Positions 1-6,293 of a DNA stretch of 13,568 nucleotides are shown in pieces. Where the stretch lies: the NCBI GenBank assembly GCA_018267795.1, contig JAFDXS010000013.1:1-13568 (forward strand). Reading direction: 5' to 3'. The notes under the pieces were generated by a model. It ran no database searches. It was not told the DNA's origin and saw nothing but the letters and a program-made list of their open reading frames with translations. The DNA comes from Bacteroidota bacterium (GTDB lineage Bacteria; Bacteroidota; Bacteroidia; Chitinophagales; Chitinophagaceae). Positions within the stretch are counted from its first letter, which is position 1. Each line of letters opens with the position of its first letter. The position numbers were made by a program, and so were the translations under genes.

Positions 1-61
1 ATCAGCGTTGATAGAAGACTGAGAAAAAGTAAACAGATAAATGTTATTAGCACATAGCCTC

Positions 62-295
62 TTATATTAGTACTTGAGTTTCCAGCTTCGTTATCCCAAG
101 GGCATCTAAAGTAATGGTTGTAAGAATTGCTTCAACAAATCCTATGAAAGTTCTGCCTTTTGCTCCTCTTGCGCAATCTGCACAAGCAAAAACTCCATAA
201 ATAAAACCAGTAACAGGAAAAGAAATGATTAACAAGCAAAGGATAATAATCAACTGCCTGCGCCTGTTACTTGCTTTGTTAATATGGCTTTGCAA
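62..295 (-). CDS. Possible small two-helix membrane protein, uncertain
   Basis: The open frame gives 77 residues with no homology I recognise. Residues 11-12 begin a strongly hydrophobic stretch (LIIILCLLIISF to about residue 36) behind a basic RRR, as in an N-terminal membrane anchor. A second moderately hydrophobic stretch lies at about 51-68. Two cysteines sit in CADCARG at about 38-44. There is no ATG in the frame: the start would be TTG, and an in-frame stop lies about 40 bases upstream, so the start is poorly supported. Composition is AT-rich like the rest of the first 1.3 kb. It could be a real small membrane protein, a decayed gene or a chance ORF. A second hydrophobic frame overlaps its 3' end and continues to the window edge. 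Confidence 0.3.
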   Translation of the reverse strand: MQSHINKASNRRRQLIIILCLLIISFPVTGFIYGVFACADCARGAKGRTFIGFVEAILTTITLDALGITKLETQVLI

Positions 296-319
296 CCATG
301 AAGCTAATAAATTTTGTTC

Positions 320-368
320 GGGGGTTGCAAATCCCCATCAGAGTAGTTCCGGATTATAAATCCGGAAC
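320..368. repeat. REP-like paired-hairpin element
   Basis: Two adjacent hairpins of the same design lie here. The first (320-336) pairs GGGGGTT with AATCCCC, including one G-U pair, around the 3-base loop GCA. The second (346-368) is a perfect 10-base inverted repeat, GTTCCGGATT against AATCCGGAAC, around the loop ATA. Both end in a TT-NNN-AA core and are separated by 9 bases. This tandem arrangement of short palindromes with matching cores resembles the REP/BIME-type repeats dispersed in many Bacteroidota genomes. No poly-U run follows either hairpin on either strand, so a simple terminator is less likely. That it belongs to a dispersed family is inferred; only one copy is in the window. Confidence 0.55.
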
Positions 369-428
369 AGCAGGGTACACTTGAACCAATTGGGAATATT
401 TTCTAAATTAGGCTAACAATAGAATGCT

Positions 429-1067
429 ATGCAACTCCTAAAAAGCCAAAAAAATAAATTATTTGATACTATAATTTCTAAGGGATTATCTCCTAACCAA
501 TTTATTCTTAGGGAAAGGATTGACGTTTCGCTAATATATAAGGCAGAACAACGTTATAAATTTGATATAAGTCAACTTAGTGATAATAGCTACAATGTTA
601 ATTTTTCTCCCGCCGAAAAATATTATAACGACGAATTCCGATTATTTAATTGGTATCAGGTTCCAATAGCTTTGGGTAATTGGATTTCATATGTTAAAAG
701 AGAAGCTCAAGAAGAAGATAAATGGGAGCAGATGGAAACTGTAATTCAAGAAGCTCATTTATCGGTTATTTACGATGATAATAGGAAATTTACGGTTCAA
801 GAGTATGTGCTGTTAGAAAAGAAGATCATCGAATTGAAAGCCTCGATACTAACGCTCGAATTTTTACCGAAGCAAATTGACGCAATTAATAGTAAATTAG
901 ATCAGGTTTTAAAATTGGCAATCGATCTGAATAAATTTGATTGGCAAAGTCTTTTTGTCGGAACAATTGTAAATATTATTATTCAGTTAGGTCTTACACC
1001 TAGCAACGCACATGCATTATGGCTTTTAATTAAGAACGCATTTAATGGAGTTATATTGTTAGGATAG
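429..1067 (+). CDS. Hypothetical protein, coiled coil and hydrophobic tail
   Basis: This 212-residue protein matches no family I can name. The N-terminal 115 residues are predicted soluble and include a tryptophan-rich segment (FNWYQVPIALGNWISYVKRE, 73-92) followed by acidic residues and DKWEQM. Residues about 123-167 have heptad-like spacing of Leu/Ile and charged residues, consistent with a coiled coil. The last 40 residues are hydrophobic (172-188 and 195-211), suggesting membrane tethering or oligomerisation. There is no signal peptide. The ATG at 429 is the first in frame; the ATG at 424 is out of frame. No Shine-Dalgarno is visible, as is usual in this phylum. Base composition is clearly more AT-rich than the housekeeping genes from 3.2 kb on, so horizontal acquisition is possible. 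It stands alone, right after the REP-like element. Confidence 0.75.
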   Translation: MQLLKSQKNKLFDTIISKGLSPNQFILRERIDVSLIYKAEQRYKFDISQLSDNSYNVNFSPAEKYYNDEFRLFNWYQVPIALGNWISYVKREAQEEDKWEQMETVIQEAHLSVIYDDNRKFTVQEYVLLEKKIIELKASILTLEFLPKQIDAINSKLDQVLKLAIDLNKFDWQSLFVGTIVNIIIQLGLTPSNAHALWLLIKNAFNGVILLG

Positions 1068-1291
1068 CATTATTTCTTCTGCATAAGTGAAGAATATCAA
1101 CAAAAGGAGGACAGTTCTCGATTGCAATTCGAAATACTTGCAGCGTTTTTTCAAAGTCTCTCATCAAGCTCCCTCATTATTTCTTAATAACCATTTTATT
1201 ATTGAAAGTAAAGGCTGTTAGTTGCTGTCTTGAGCAATTTCTTTGCCTGCTTTAACCAATAGGCGATCGAGTTCATAGATAATCCTCGCTA

Positions 1292-1329
1292 ATTAATTGC
1301 CATTTGGTAATTCATTAATTGTCATTTGG
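1292..1329. repeat. Two-copy direct repeat, period 22 bases
   Basis: ATTAATTGCCATTTGG at 1292-1307 recurs as ATTAATTGTCATTTGG at 1314-1329, 15 of 16 bases identical. The copies lie 59-96 bases before the ATG of the YCII-like gene, just upstream of its likely promoter. They could be a duplicated regulatory site or a small tandem duplication; nothing in the sequence decides between these. Confidence 0.5.
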
Positions 1330-1354
1330 CAACGAGTTGTTTGTATCAGCAGGA

Positions 1355-1362
1355 CAACTTTG
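1355..1362 (+). promoter_or_regulatory. Possible -7 element (CAACTTTG) before YCII-like gene
   Basis: CAACTTTG matches the Bacteroidota -7 consensus TAnnTTTG except at the first base and ends 25 bases before the ATG at 1388. A TTGTTTG lies at 1337-1343, closer than a usual -33 box. Another TTTG at 1325-1328 is slightly too far. Weak support. Confidence 0.3.
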
Positions 1363-1387
1363 CATAATAAATATAAAATCATTCATT

Positions 1388-1693
1388 ATGCAAGTTTTAG
1401 CAATAGACAAGATACCAGAAGGTGTAACTAAGGAGCTATTAATGCCACATCTTCCATCAGAACTGGCGGCAACAGTAAATCTGTACCTGCAGGAAAAAAT
1501 CAGAACATTTTATTTTAGAAAAGATCGCCCGGGTGTAGTGTTTCTTTTGGAAACTGAAAGCTTGGACGAAGCGAGGGAAATATTAGGTACTCTCCCGATG
1601 GTGAAAGAAAAGCTACTGGACTTTGATCTTATACCTGTGGGGCCACTTACTCCTTTAGGAATGCTCTTACAAAAAAAGGAAAGTCAGGATTAG
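1388..1693 (+). CDS. YCII / muconolactone isomerase-like small protein
   Basis: This is a 101-residue cytoplasmic protein that looks like a single dimeric alpha/beta-barrel (ferredoxin-like) domain. The pattern is an N-terminal strand MQVLAIDKIP, a helix ending in LPSELAATVNLYLQE, the pair of strands IRTFYFRKDRPGVVFLLE, a second helix SLDEAREILGTLPMVKE, and the final strand LLDFDLIPVGPL. This is typical of YCII-related and muconolactone-isomerase-like proteins, often single genes of unknown substrate in Bacteroidota. The ATG at 1388 is preferred. A TTG at 1319 would add 23 residues that do not fit the fold and would cross the likely promoter. The gene stands alone and converges on the gene at 1806-2063 through a shared hairpin. 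The fold assignment is fairly secure; the reaction is unknown. Confidence 0.8.
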   Translation: MQVLAIDKIPEGVTKELLMPHLPSELAATVNLYLQEKIRTFYFRKDRPGVVFLLETESLDEAREILGTLPMVKEKLLDFDLIPVGPLTPLGMLLQKKESQD

Positions 1694-1734
1694 GATTGAA
1701 AATGTGAGATATATAGAGTCAAAGAAACAATTTC

Positions 1735-1765
1735 TCCCTTGTTGGTGTGCTTCACCAACAAGGGA
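1735..1765. terminator. Shared terminator hairpin between convergent genes
   Basis: A perfect 13-base inverted repeat, TCCCTTGTTGGTG with CACCAACAAGGGA, encloses the loop TGCTT. It sits 41 bases past the stop of the plus-strand gene and 40 past that of the minus-strand gene. The minus-strand tail (GAAATTGTTTCTTT) is richer in U than the plus-strand tail, so it should work best for the minus-strand gene. Confidence 0.7.
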
Positions 1766-1805
1766 AGTAGTAAAGTTGAAAAGTGAAATTGATATGAGTA
1801 TGCTG

Positions 1806-2063
1806 CTACGCTGCAATATTCAGCCCAACCAACTTCGGATATAGCTCATGCGCGTACCAATCCTCTACGGTGAAGTAGCCTTCTTTGTTGCTGCATTCGT
1901 AGGTTTGTCCGTTGATGGTGTATTGTGCGGTGGCACTGTGCGGGTCGCTTATCTGGTGGCGGCCTTCGTAGTATGTGTAGTCGCTAACTGTTATTGTAAT
2001 GTTGCCTGCTATAAACTGTGTTTTATCGCCAGGGGTTTTTACGGTACGAAAAATTACTTCCAT
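1806..2063 (-). CDS. Small hypothetical protein
   Basis: This 85-residue protein is predicted soluble and belongs to no family I recognise. It starts with alternating strand-like segments (MEVIFRTVKT, FIAGNITITVSDYTYY), continues with ISDPHSATAQYTINGQTYECSNKEGYF, and ends in a short helix VEDWYAHELYPKLVG. The many aromatic and threonine residues suggest a small beta-rich fold. It has no signal peptide and one cysteine (about 57). It starts at an ATG, and the frame reads as ordinary protein. The overlapping plus-strand frame is Cys/Val-rich and unlikely to be real. It diverges from the membrane protein gene at 2173 across 109 bases and ends at the shared hairpin at 1735-1765. Confidence 0.6.
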   Translation of the reverse strand: MEVIFRTVKTPGDKTQFIAGNITITVSDYTYYEGRHQISDPHSATAQYTINGQTYECSNKEGYFTVEDWYAHELYPKLVGLNIAA

Positions 2064-2143
2064 TTGTCACATTCGGTTTAGGTACATCTAATTTACGTAA
2101 AAAATCGTTCCACATATTCCCATATCATTAATCTACAGTTAAT

Positions 2144-2151
2144 TATCTTTA
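2144..2151 (+). promoter_or_regulatory. Possible -7 element (TATCTTTA)
   Basis: TATCTTTA matches TAnnTTTG in all but the last base. It ends 21 bases before the TTG start at 2173, close to the 17-19 bases seen at the three perfect copies in this window. No clear -33 box is seen. Confidence 0.35.
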
Positions 2152-2172
2152 AACATCTCAACCGAAATCAAA

Positions 2173-3234
2173 TTGCCGCGCCTGAAAATATATATATGGA
2201 TATTATTATTTGTAACAGTCATTTTGGGCTTTATGAATATTAATATCATTACCAGCAATTTTGGCGAATATATCAATCACGATCGCTTTGTAAATGTGAG
2301 CAGCGCAAGTACGGCAGGTATATACCTGGTGCTACTGCTGGCAACAATAGCCTTGCAACTAATGCTGCTGTACCTGAGCGGACGGCAGGGGAAAACCGGG
2401 TGGCTACAGGCGGGCGGCGTTGCCATGCTGCTTTGCTCTCTACTTATTGCGGGTGTATATGTTTTAGTATCAAACGAAGAGACACAGGATGTGCCTTTTT
2501 ACTTTCTGTGGATACCGGCTGCCAACCTGCTGACACTATTGCTGGCCGGCTACTACCGCAGCAAAAGCAGATTGCTTGAGGGACTGTTTGTAATAACGGG
2601 ATGTGCAGCAGGCCTGTCCGGTGCGTGGTTCAATATCATTTCAAACTGTCCTTACTGGCGGGATAATGGGCATAAAGTAGCGTACTACGCTACCGGTAAG
2701 AAAATGTATGAACGCACTATGAACTGCGGGCAGCCTGAGGGCGAAATGAAAGAATGGTATGAAAATGGGGTGCTGCATGCCTACCATAAATATGGCAAAA
2801 ACGGCAGGGTGGACTCCTCCATAGAATACTATGAGGATGGCAAGATAAAGAGCGTACCGGCAGAGATACCGGATAGTGGCGAATACAGGCACTACCTGGA
2901 TAACAGCTTTATTGATTACTACCGCAATAGCTATGACAGCGCAGGGAAGAAAGGAAAAGTACGCTACACGCTGGAGATACAATATAGCAGCAAGGACGTG
3001 CCCTGGTGCCGCATGCTGAAAAATGAGGTGACAGACTCGATATACCTGCTACGCTACTACCCGAACGGACAACTGAACTTTGGGGGTGTGCAGGCAGGTA
3101 ACGCGCTGATAAAAAATGGTAAGCAATACCAGTATGGTGGCATATGGCGAAAGTATAATAGTAGTGGTAAACTGATAGACAGCGTGAATATGGACAATAG
3201 ACCAGGAAGTATACCCGAGTGGTGGGACAAATAA
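2173..3234 (+). CDS. Five-helix membrane protein with MORN-type tail
   Basis: This 353-residue protein has two parts. Residues 1-157 contain five hydrophobic segments (about 6-25, 48-69, 79-100, 107-127 and 135-157). Residues 165-353 are soluble and carry repeats of the MORN_2/YwqK type: GEMKEWYENGVLHAYHKYG (190-208), IEYYEDGKIKS (217-227), YYPNGQLNFGG (295-305) and GGIWRKYNSSGKLIDS (322-337). In the family, such Y/W-x-NG-x-L units form short beta-hairpins; YwqK-like proteins have been labelled antitoxins, but the function is not settled. The start is taken as TTG at 2173, since the first in-frame ATG (residue 21) would delete the first helix and an in-frame stop lies at 2140. The gene converges on sucC; its stop lies within the sucC terminator's U-tract. 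Function unknown. Confidence 0.75.
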   Translation: MPRLKIYIWILLFVTVILGFMNINIITSNFGEYINHDRFVNVSSASTAGIYLVLLLATIALQLMLLYLSGRQGKTGWLQAGGVAMLLCSLLIAGVYVLVSNEETQDVPFYFLWIPAANLLTLLLAGYYRSKSRLLEGLFVITGCAAGLSGAWFNIISNCPYWRDNGHKVAYYATGKKMYERTMNCGQPEGEMKEWYENGVLHAYHKYGKNGRVDSSIEYYEDGKIKSVPAEIPDSGEYRHYLDNSFIDYYRNSYDSAGKKGKVRYTLEIQYSSKDVPWCRMLKNEVTDSIYLLRYYPNGQLNFGGVQAGNALIKNGKQYQYGGIWRKYNSSGKLIDSVNMDNRPGSIPEWWDK

Positions 3235-3237
3235 AAA

Positions 3238-3257
3238 GAGCTGCCCAAAGGCAGCTC
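3238..3257 (-). terminator. sucC intrinsic terminator
   Basis: GAGCTGCC and GGCAGCTC pair as a perfect 8-base stem around a 4-base loop. Read on the minus strand the stem is followed by TTTTTAT, so it terminates sucC, whose stop lies 27 bases earlier. The U-tract overlaps the stop codon of the convergent membrane-protein gene. The plus-strand tail (CTATGTTATG) is poor in U, but the hairpin may also serve that gene weakly. Confidence 0.85.
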
Positions 3258-3284
3258 CTATGTTATGTAGTGTGTGATGAAGTA

Positions 3285-4505
3285 TTAGTTGGCACTTACA
3301 GCTTTCTGTACCAGTGCTGCTGCTTCGCTAAGGAGGATAGCAGACTGAACCTTAAGGCCAGAGTTAACGATGAGTTCCTTAGCCTGTTCTGCATTGGTGC
3401 CCTGGAGGCGCACAATGATAGGTATGTTGATATTGCCTAGCTTGTTGTAAGCCTCAATAACACCTGCAGCAACACGGTCGCAACGAACGATACCGCCGAA
3501 GATATTGATAAGGATCGCCTTAACGTTAGGATCTTTAAGTATGATACGGAAACCGGCTTCTACGGTCTGTGCGTTGGCAGTACCGCCTACGTCCAGGAAG
3601 TTGGCAGGTTCGCCACCAGCCAGCTTGATCATATCCATAGTAGCCATAGCAAGACCTGCACCGTTCACCATGCAACCTACGTTACCATCCAGCTTTACGT
3701 AGTTGAGGTTGAATTCGCCTGCTTCTACTTCGGTTGGGTCTTCTTCGCTCTTGTCGCGCATATCGGCCAGGTCGTGGTGGCGCATGAGGGCGTTGTCGTC
3801 GAGGTTCATTTTGCAGTCAACCGCCAGTATCTTGTCATCAGCGCTTTTGAACAGCGGGTTGATCTCAAGCATAGAACAATCGAGGCCTACATATGCATTG
3901 TACAGGTTGGTAACGAACTTCACCATGTTCTTAAAGGCGTCGCCGCTAAGACCAAAGTTGAAAGCTATTTTGCGGGCCTGGAAAGGCTGCAGGGGCATGT
4001 TAGGGTGCACCCATTCGCGATATATTTTTTCAGGAGTGTTGTGCGCTACTTCTTCAATGTCCATACCACCTTCGGTGCTGTACATGATAACATTCTGCTT
4101 CTTAGCACGATCTAAAAGGATAGAGATGTAAAACTCTTTGCGTTCGCTAGGGCCATCATAATACATATCCTGTGCGATGAGGATCTTGCTTACTTTTTTA
4201 CCTGCTTCACCAGTCTGTATAGTAACAAGGGTATTGCCGAGGATGTTCTTGGCCACGCGTTCTACATCGTCAGCACTTTTTACTACAGAAACACCGCTCT
4301 GATCAGGCACTTCCTTCATACGGCCTTTACCGCGGCCACCGGCATGTATCTGTGCTTTAACCACAGCAAACTTAGAGCCTGTATCAACAGATATTTGTTT
4401 GTAAGCATTCAGCGCGCCGTCAATATTATCAACAGCAATGCCTTCCTGTGTAGGAACGTTGTAGCGTTTCAGCAGTTCCTTAGCCTGATATTCATGCAGA
4501 TTCAT
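3285..4505 (-). CDS. sucC: Succinyl-CoA synthetase, beta subunit
   Basis: This is the beta subunit of succinate-CoA ligase, which with SucD converts succinyl-CoA, phosphate and NDP to succinate, CoA and NTP in the TCA cycle. The 406 residues begin with the family signature MNLHEYQAKELLKRYNVP. The ATP-grasp domain follows (to about 240), with the nucleotide loop VKAQIHAGGRGKG (49-61) and the metal-binding pair N216 (in LEINPL) and D230 (in VDCKMNL). The CoA-ligase domain has NGAGLAMATMD (281-291), FLDVGGTA (303-310) and NIFGGIVRCD (334-343). Nothing essential is missing. It is slightly longer than the 388-residue E. coli protein, mainly through the insert at about 245-268. The ATG at 4505 fits the conserved N-terminus. 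sucD is not in the window. The DUF72 gene ends 66 bases upstream, and a possible -7 element lies between them. Confidence 0.97.
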   Translation of the reverse strand: MNLHEYQAKELLKRYNVPTQEGIAVDNIDGALNAYKQISVDTGSKFAVVKAQIHAGGRGKGRMKEVPDQSGVSVVKSADDVERVAKNILGNTLVTIQTGEAGKKVSKILIAQDMYYDGPSERKEFYISILLDRAKKQNVIMYSTEGGMDIEEVAHNTPEKIYREWVHPNMPLQPFQARKIAFNFGLSGDAFKNMVKFVTNLYNAYVGLDCSMLEINPLFKSADDKILAVDCKMNLDDNALMRHHDLADMRDKSEEDPTEVEAGEFNLNYVKLDGNVGCMVNGAGLAMATMDMIKLAGGEPANFLDVGGTANAQTVEAGFRIILKDPNVKAILINIFGGIVRCDRVAAGVIEAYNKLGNINIPIIVRLQGTNAEQAKELIVNSGLKVQSAILLSEAAALVQKAVSAN

Positions 4506-4522
4506 GCGGGAAAAAATTTGCG

Positions 4523-4530
4523 CGAAGATA
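4523..4530 (-). promoter_or_regulatory. Possible sucC -7 element (TATCTTCG)
   Basis: On the minus strand TATCTTCG differs from TAnnTTTG at one base and ends 17 bases before the sucC ATG, the same spacing as the perfect element before the HAD gene. It would let sucC be transcribed apart from the DUF72 gene. Confidence 0.35.
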
Positions 4531-4571
4531 ATGCTAAGAATTCAGGAATTGAAATTGCAATTGCTGAAATG

Positions 4572-5480
4572 CTAAAATAAGCCGCCATCGCTGTGTATAA
4601 CGGGCGCCTTAATATCTGTACCGCAGTGCTTATTGAGCTGTTCTATTAAGTATTTTATTAATTCGGGCGAGTGGAGCTCTTCGTGCTGGTGCATGAAGAA
4701 ATAGCAGGTTTCCAGGCCTTCGTCAATCCACTTTTTAATGCGTAGCACCCATTCGTCGCAGCGGGTATAGTCGGTAGGGTGCAGGCCATTGCCTACGAAG
4801 CGGATGAAACACTCTGGTGTGGAGAGGTGCATATGCACACAGTCGCGGCGGCCGGCAGCATCGGTTATTACGGTGCCACGCTTTTGCTTGCGGAGGAAGT
4901 TGTATAGCTCAGTATTGTAACCTTCGGGGTTGCTGTAAAACTCCTGGTGGCGCAGCTCGAGAAAGAGGCCAATATCACCTGGCAGCTCTGCAATGAACTC
5001 CTCGATAGTAGGTAGATTCTTCAGGCTCATCTGCGGGTGCGGCATGAGGAATATGGGGCCGAGGTGCTCTTTGAAAGACTCAACGACCTCCAAATAGGCA
5101 TCAACGTCGGCTTTGGTGTTCTTAAGGCGTTTGAGATGCGTGATGGTTTGCGTGAACTTGGGGCAGAACTTGAAGCCTTTGGGTACTTTCTCCATCCACT
5201 TCTGCACCTGCTCGGGGGAGTGTATATTATAAAAGAAGCCGTTGAACTCGATGGAATTGAACTGCTTTGCATAGTATTCGAGAAAGTCTTTTTCCTTGGT
5301 GCCTTTGGGGTATAGCTTGCCTATCCAGTCTTTGCGGCCCCATTTGGCGCAGCCTACATAGAACTTTGTCTTGCCCTTCTTTTTGCTGCTTTTCAGCACC
5401 TCGGTAGTGACAATAGGATCGGGTGGGAGTGTGAAGTCTATGAGCTTAAGCTCGGCATCAGATACTTTTCCAAATTCCAT
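4572..5480 (-). CDS. DUF72 family protein (YecE-like)
   Basis: The 302-residue protein is a cytoplasmic member of the DUF72 (YecE) family, a TIM-barrel-like fold with no established reaction. Visible family motifs are the first strand YVGCAKWGRKDWIGKLYP (41-58), NSIEFNGFFYNIHSPE (75-90), FKFCPKFTQTITH (103-115), LFLELRHQEFY (172-182) and IRFVGN (226-231). A basic, lysine-rich leader of about 38 residues precedes the domain. The length is within the family's upper range. It starts at ATG 5480, 43 bases after the HAD gene on the same strand, so the two are probably co-transcribed. No good promoter element was found in the gap. Family membership is clear; function is not. Confidence 0.9.
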   Translation of the reverse strand: MEFGKVSDAELKLIDFTLPPDPIVTTEVLKSSKKKGKTKFYVGCAKWGRKDWIGKLYPKGTKEKDFLEYYAKQFNSIEFNGFFYNIHSPEQVQKWMEKVPKGFKFCPKFTQTITHLKRLKNTKADVDAYLEVVESFKEHLGPIFLMPHPQMSLKNLPTIEEFIAELPGDIGLFLELRHQEFYSNPEGYNTELYNFLRKQKRGTVITDAAGRRDCVHMHLSTPECFIRFVGNGLHPTDYTRCDEWVLRIKKWIDEGLETCYFFMHQHEELHSPELIKYLIEQLNKHCGTDIKAPVIHSDGGLF

Positions 5481-5523
5481 AGTAGTGATATATGCGGCAA
5501 TGAAATTATGTTATTATTAAATA

Positions 5524-6180
5524 TCAGCTAATGCTTTTTATGAGATCGATATCCAGGTTTTCGAGGCTTGAGAGTTTGGCATCGGCCAGGCTGAAACGTG
5601 GGTCGTCAAAATGGATGGAGTCGGGTACCACTATTACCTTCATGCGGGCGGCGAGGCCTGCTATCATGCCGTTAAGCGAGTCTTCCAATACTACGCACTC
5701 CAGCGGGTTGGAGCCGAGGGAGGCGGCGCAATGCAGGAACACGGCAGGGTGGGGCTTGCCCATATCCACAGCATCAGCGGAGGTGATGATATCGAAATAA
5801 TCTTTTATTCCAAAGTGTGTTACGAGGTCATCTATCATGCGAAGAGGTGAAGAGGAAGCGAGGCCTAATTTGAAGCCGTTCTGCTTCAGCAGTTGCAAGG
5901 ACATTTCCACGCCGGGCAGTACACGGCCTTTCTCCTTGGAGCGGGAAATGATATCGTCCAATATCTCTTCGGCCACCTCAAGCGAAGTGCTACCTGACCA
6001 TGGATATTTCATTGACCAGTAATCTGTTACCTCATATATGCGTAAACCTCTTGTTTCTTTAAAACGCTCGCGGGTGATGGGGATTTTATGCTTGCCTGCC
6101 ACATCCAGCATGCTTTCGCCCCACAGGGGTTCGGTGTCCAGCAGCAGGCCATCCATATCATACAGCACTGTGTTTATCAT
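5524..6180 (-). CDS. hxpB: HAD hydrolase, HxpB-like sugar-phosphate phosphatase
   Basis: This 218-residue HAD-superfamily phosphatase of subfamily IA resembles E. coli HxpB (YniC), which hydrolyses hexitol and hexose phosphates such as 2-deoxyglucose 6-phosphate. Motif I is YDMDGLLLD (nucleophile D8, acid/base D10), motif II LASSSP (S109/S110), motif III K142 in GKPHP, and motif IV LEDSLNGM (E166, D167). Segments beyond the motifs are also shared with HxpB as I remember it: GLRI near 45, YPWSG near 59 and DPRFSLADAKLSSL at 193-206. The cap domain lies at about 16-85. The gene begins at ATG 6180, 17 bases after a perfect TAGCTTTG element, and is divergent from the M16 operon. The fold and phosphatase class are secure; the exact substrate is inferred. 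Confidence 0.9.
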   Translation of the reverse strand: MINTVLYDMDGLLLDTEPLWGESMLDVAGKHKIPITRERFKETRGLRIYEVTDYWSMKYPWSGSTSLEVAEEILDDIISRSKEKGRVLPGVEMSLQLLKQNGFKLGLASSSPLRMIDDLVTHFGIKDYFDIITSADAVDMGKPHPAVFLHCAASLGSNPLECVVLEDSLNGMIAGLAARMKVIVVPDSIHFDDPRFSLADAKLSSLENLDIDLIKSIS

Positions 6181-6197
6181 GAAATTCTGATTTGCTG

Positions 6198-6205
6198 CAA
6201 AGCTA
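6198..6205 (-). promoter_or_regulatory. HAD gene -7 element (TAGCTTTG)
   Basis: On the minus strand TAGCTTTG is a perfect match to the Bacteroidota -7 consensus TAnnTTTG and ends 17 bases before the ATG at 6180, implying a leader of roughly 13 bases. No clear -33 TTG is present at the usual distance. Confidence 0.65.
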
Positions 6206-6266
6206 CAATGCAGGGGAAATTAATGGGGATTTTTCTATGATAATATACGCTTTAGGATGCAAACAC

Positions 6267-6274
6267 TATTTTTG
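6267..6274 (+). promoter_or_regulatory. M16 operon -7 element (TATTTTTG)
   Basis: TATTTTTG matches TAnnTTTG exactly and ends 19 bases before the ATG at 6294. It lies inside the longer open frame that begins at 6192, which argues that translation starts at 6294. No clear -33 box was seen. Confidence 0.65.
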
Positions 6275-6293
6275 CAGCAAATTTTACTTACTT

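Larger units (their letters stand above)
1068..1387. other. Intergenic, AT-rich, no convincing gene
   Basis: This 320-base stretch holds no gene I can support. A weak 6-base stem (TTCTTC, 1074-1079, with GAAGAA, 1089-1094) might end transcription of the upstream gene. An AAAGGAGGA motif at 1103-1111 looks like a strong Shine-Dalgarno but leads only to a 21-codon frame from a TTG. On the minus strand, 1218-1292 reads as 24 protein-like codons (IIYELDRLLVKAGKEIAQDS) flanked by stops, possibly the remnant of a decayed gene. A 22-base tandem repeat sits at 1292-1329, and a possible promoter for the next gene lies at 1355-1362. Confidence 0.5.
6190..6282. repeat. 12-base inverted repeat across divergent promoters
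   Basis: TTTGCAGCAAAT occurs at 6271-6282 on the plus strand and at 6190-6201 on the minus strand, identical in all 12 bases. In both cases it starts with the TTTG of the -7 element and covers the expected transcription start of the gene on that side. Its core, TTTGC-A-GCAAA, is itself a dyad, as operators often are. A shared regulator is possible; coincidental similarity of two promoters is the alternative. Confidence 0.5.

Noticed and set aside
1103..1187. AAAGGAGGA followed by a 21-codon frame from TTG 1122
   Set aside because: The Shine-Dalgarno-like motif is striking, but this phylum rarely uses one, the start is TTG, spacing is long and the peptide is short and featureless.
1218..1292. 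Minus-strand 24-codon fragment IIYELDRLLVKAGKEIAQDS
   Set aside because: It reads like a protein C-terminus, but it is too short and flanked by a stop; I cannot name a parent gene.
1848..2081. 77-residue plus-strand frame opposite the 85-residue gene
   Set aside because: Its composition (Cys, Val, Phe and Tyr rich with no fold pattern) is that of an antisense frame; the minus-strand reading is far more protein-like.
3289..3305. TGGCAC resembling a sigma-54 -24 box
   Set aside because: The -12 part does not match TTGC, and the site is inside the 3' end of sucC facing no gene start.
3505..4131. Several plus-strand frames inside sucC
   Set aside because: They are antisense shadows of a conserved, intact sucC.
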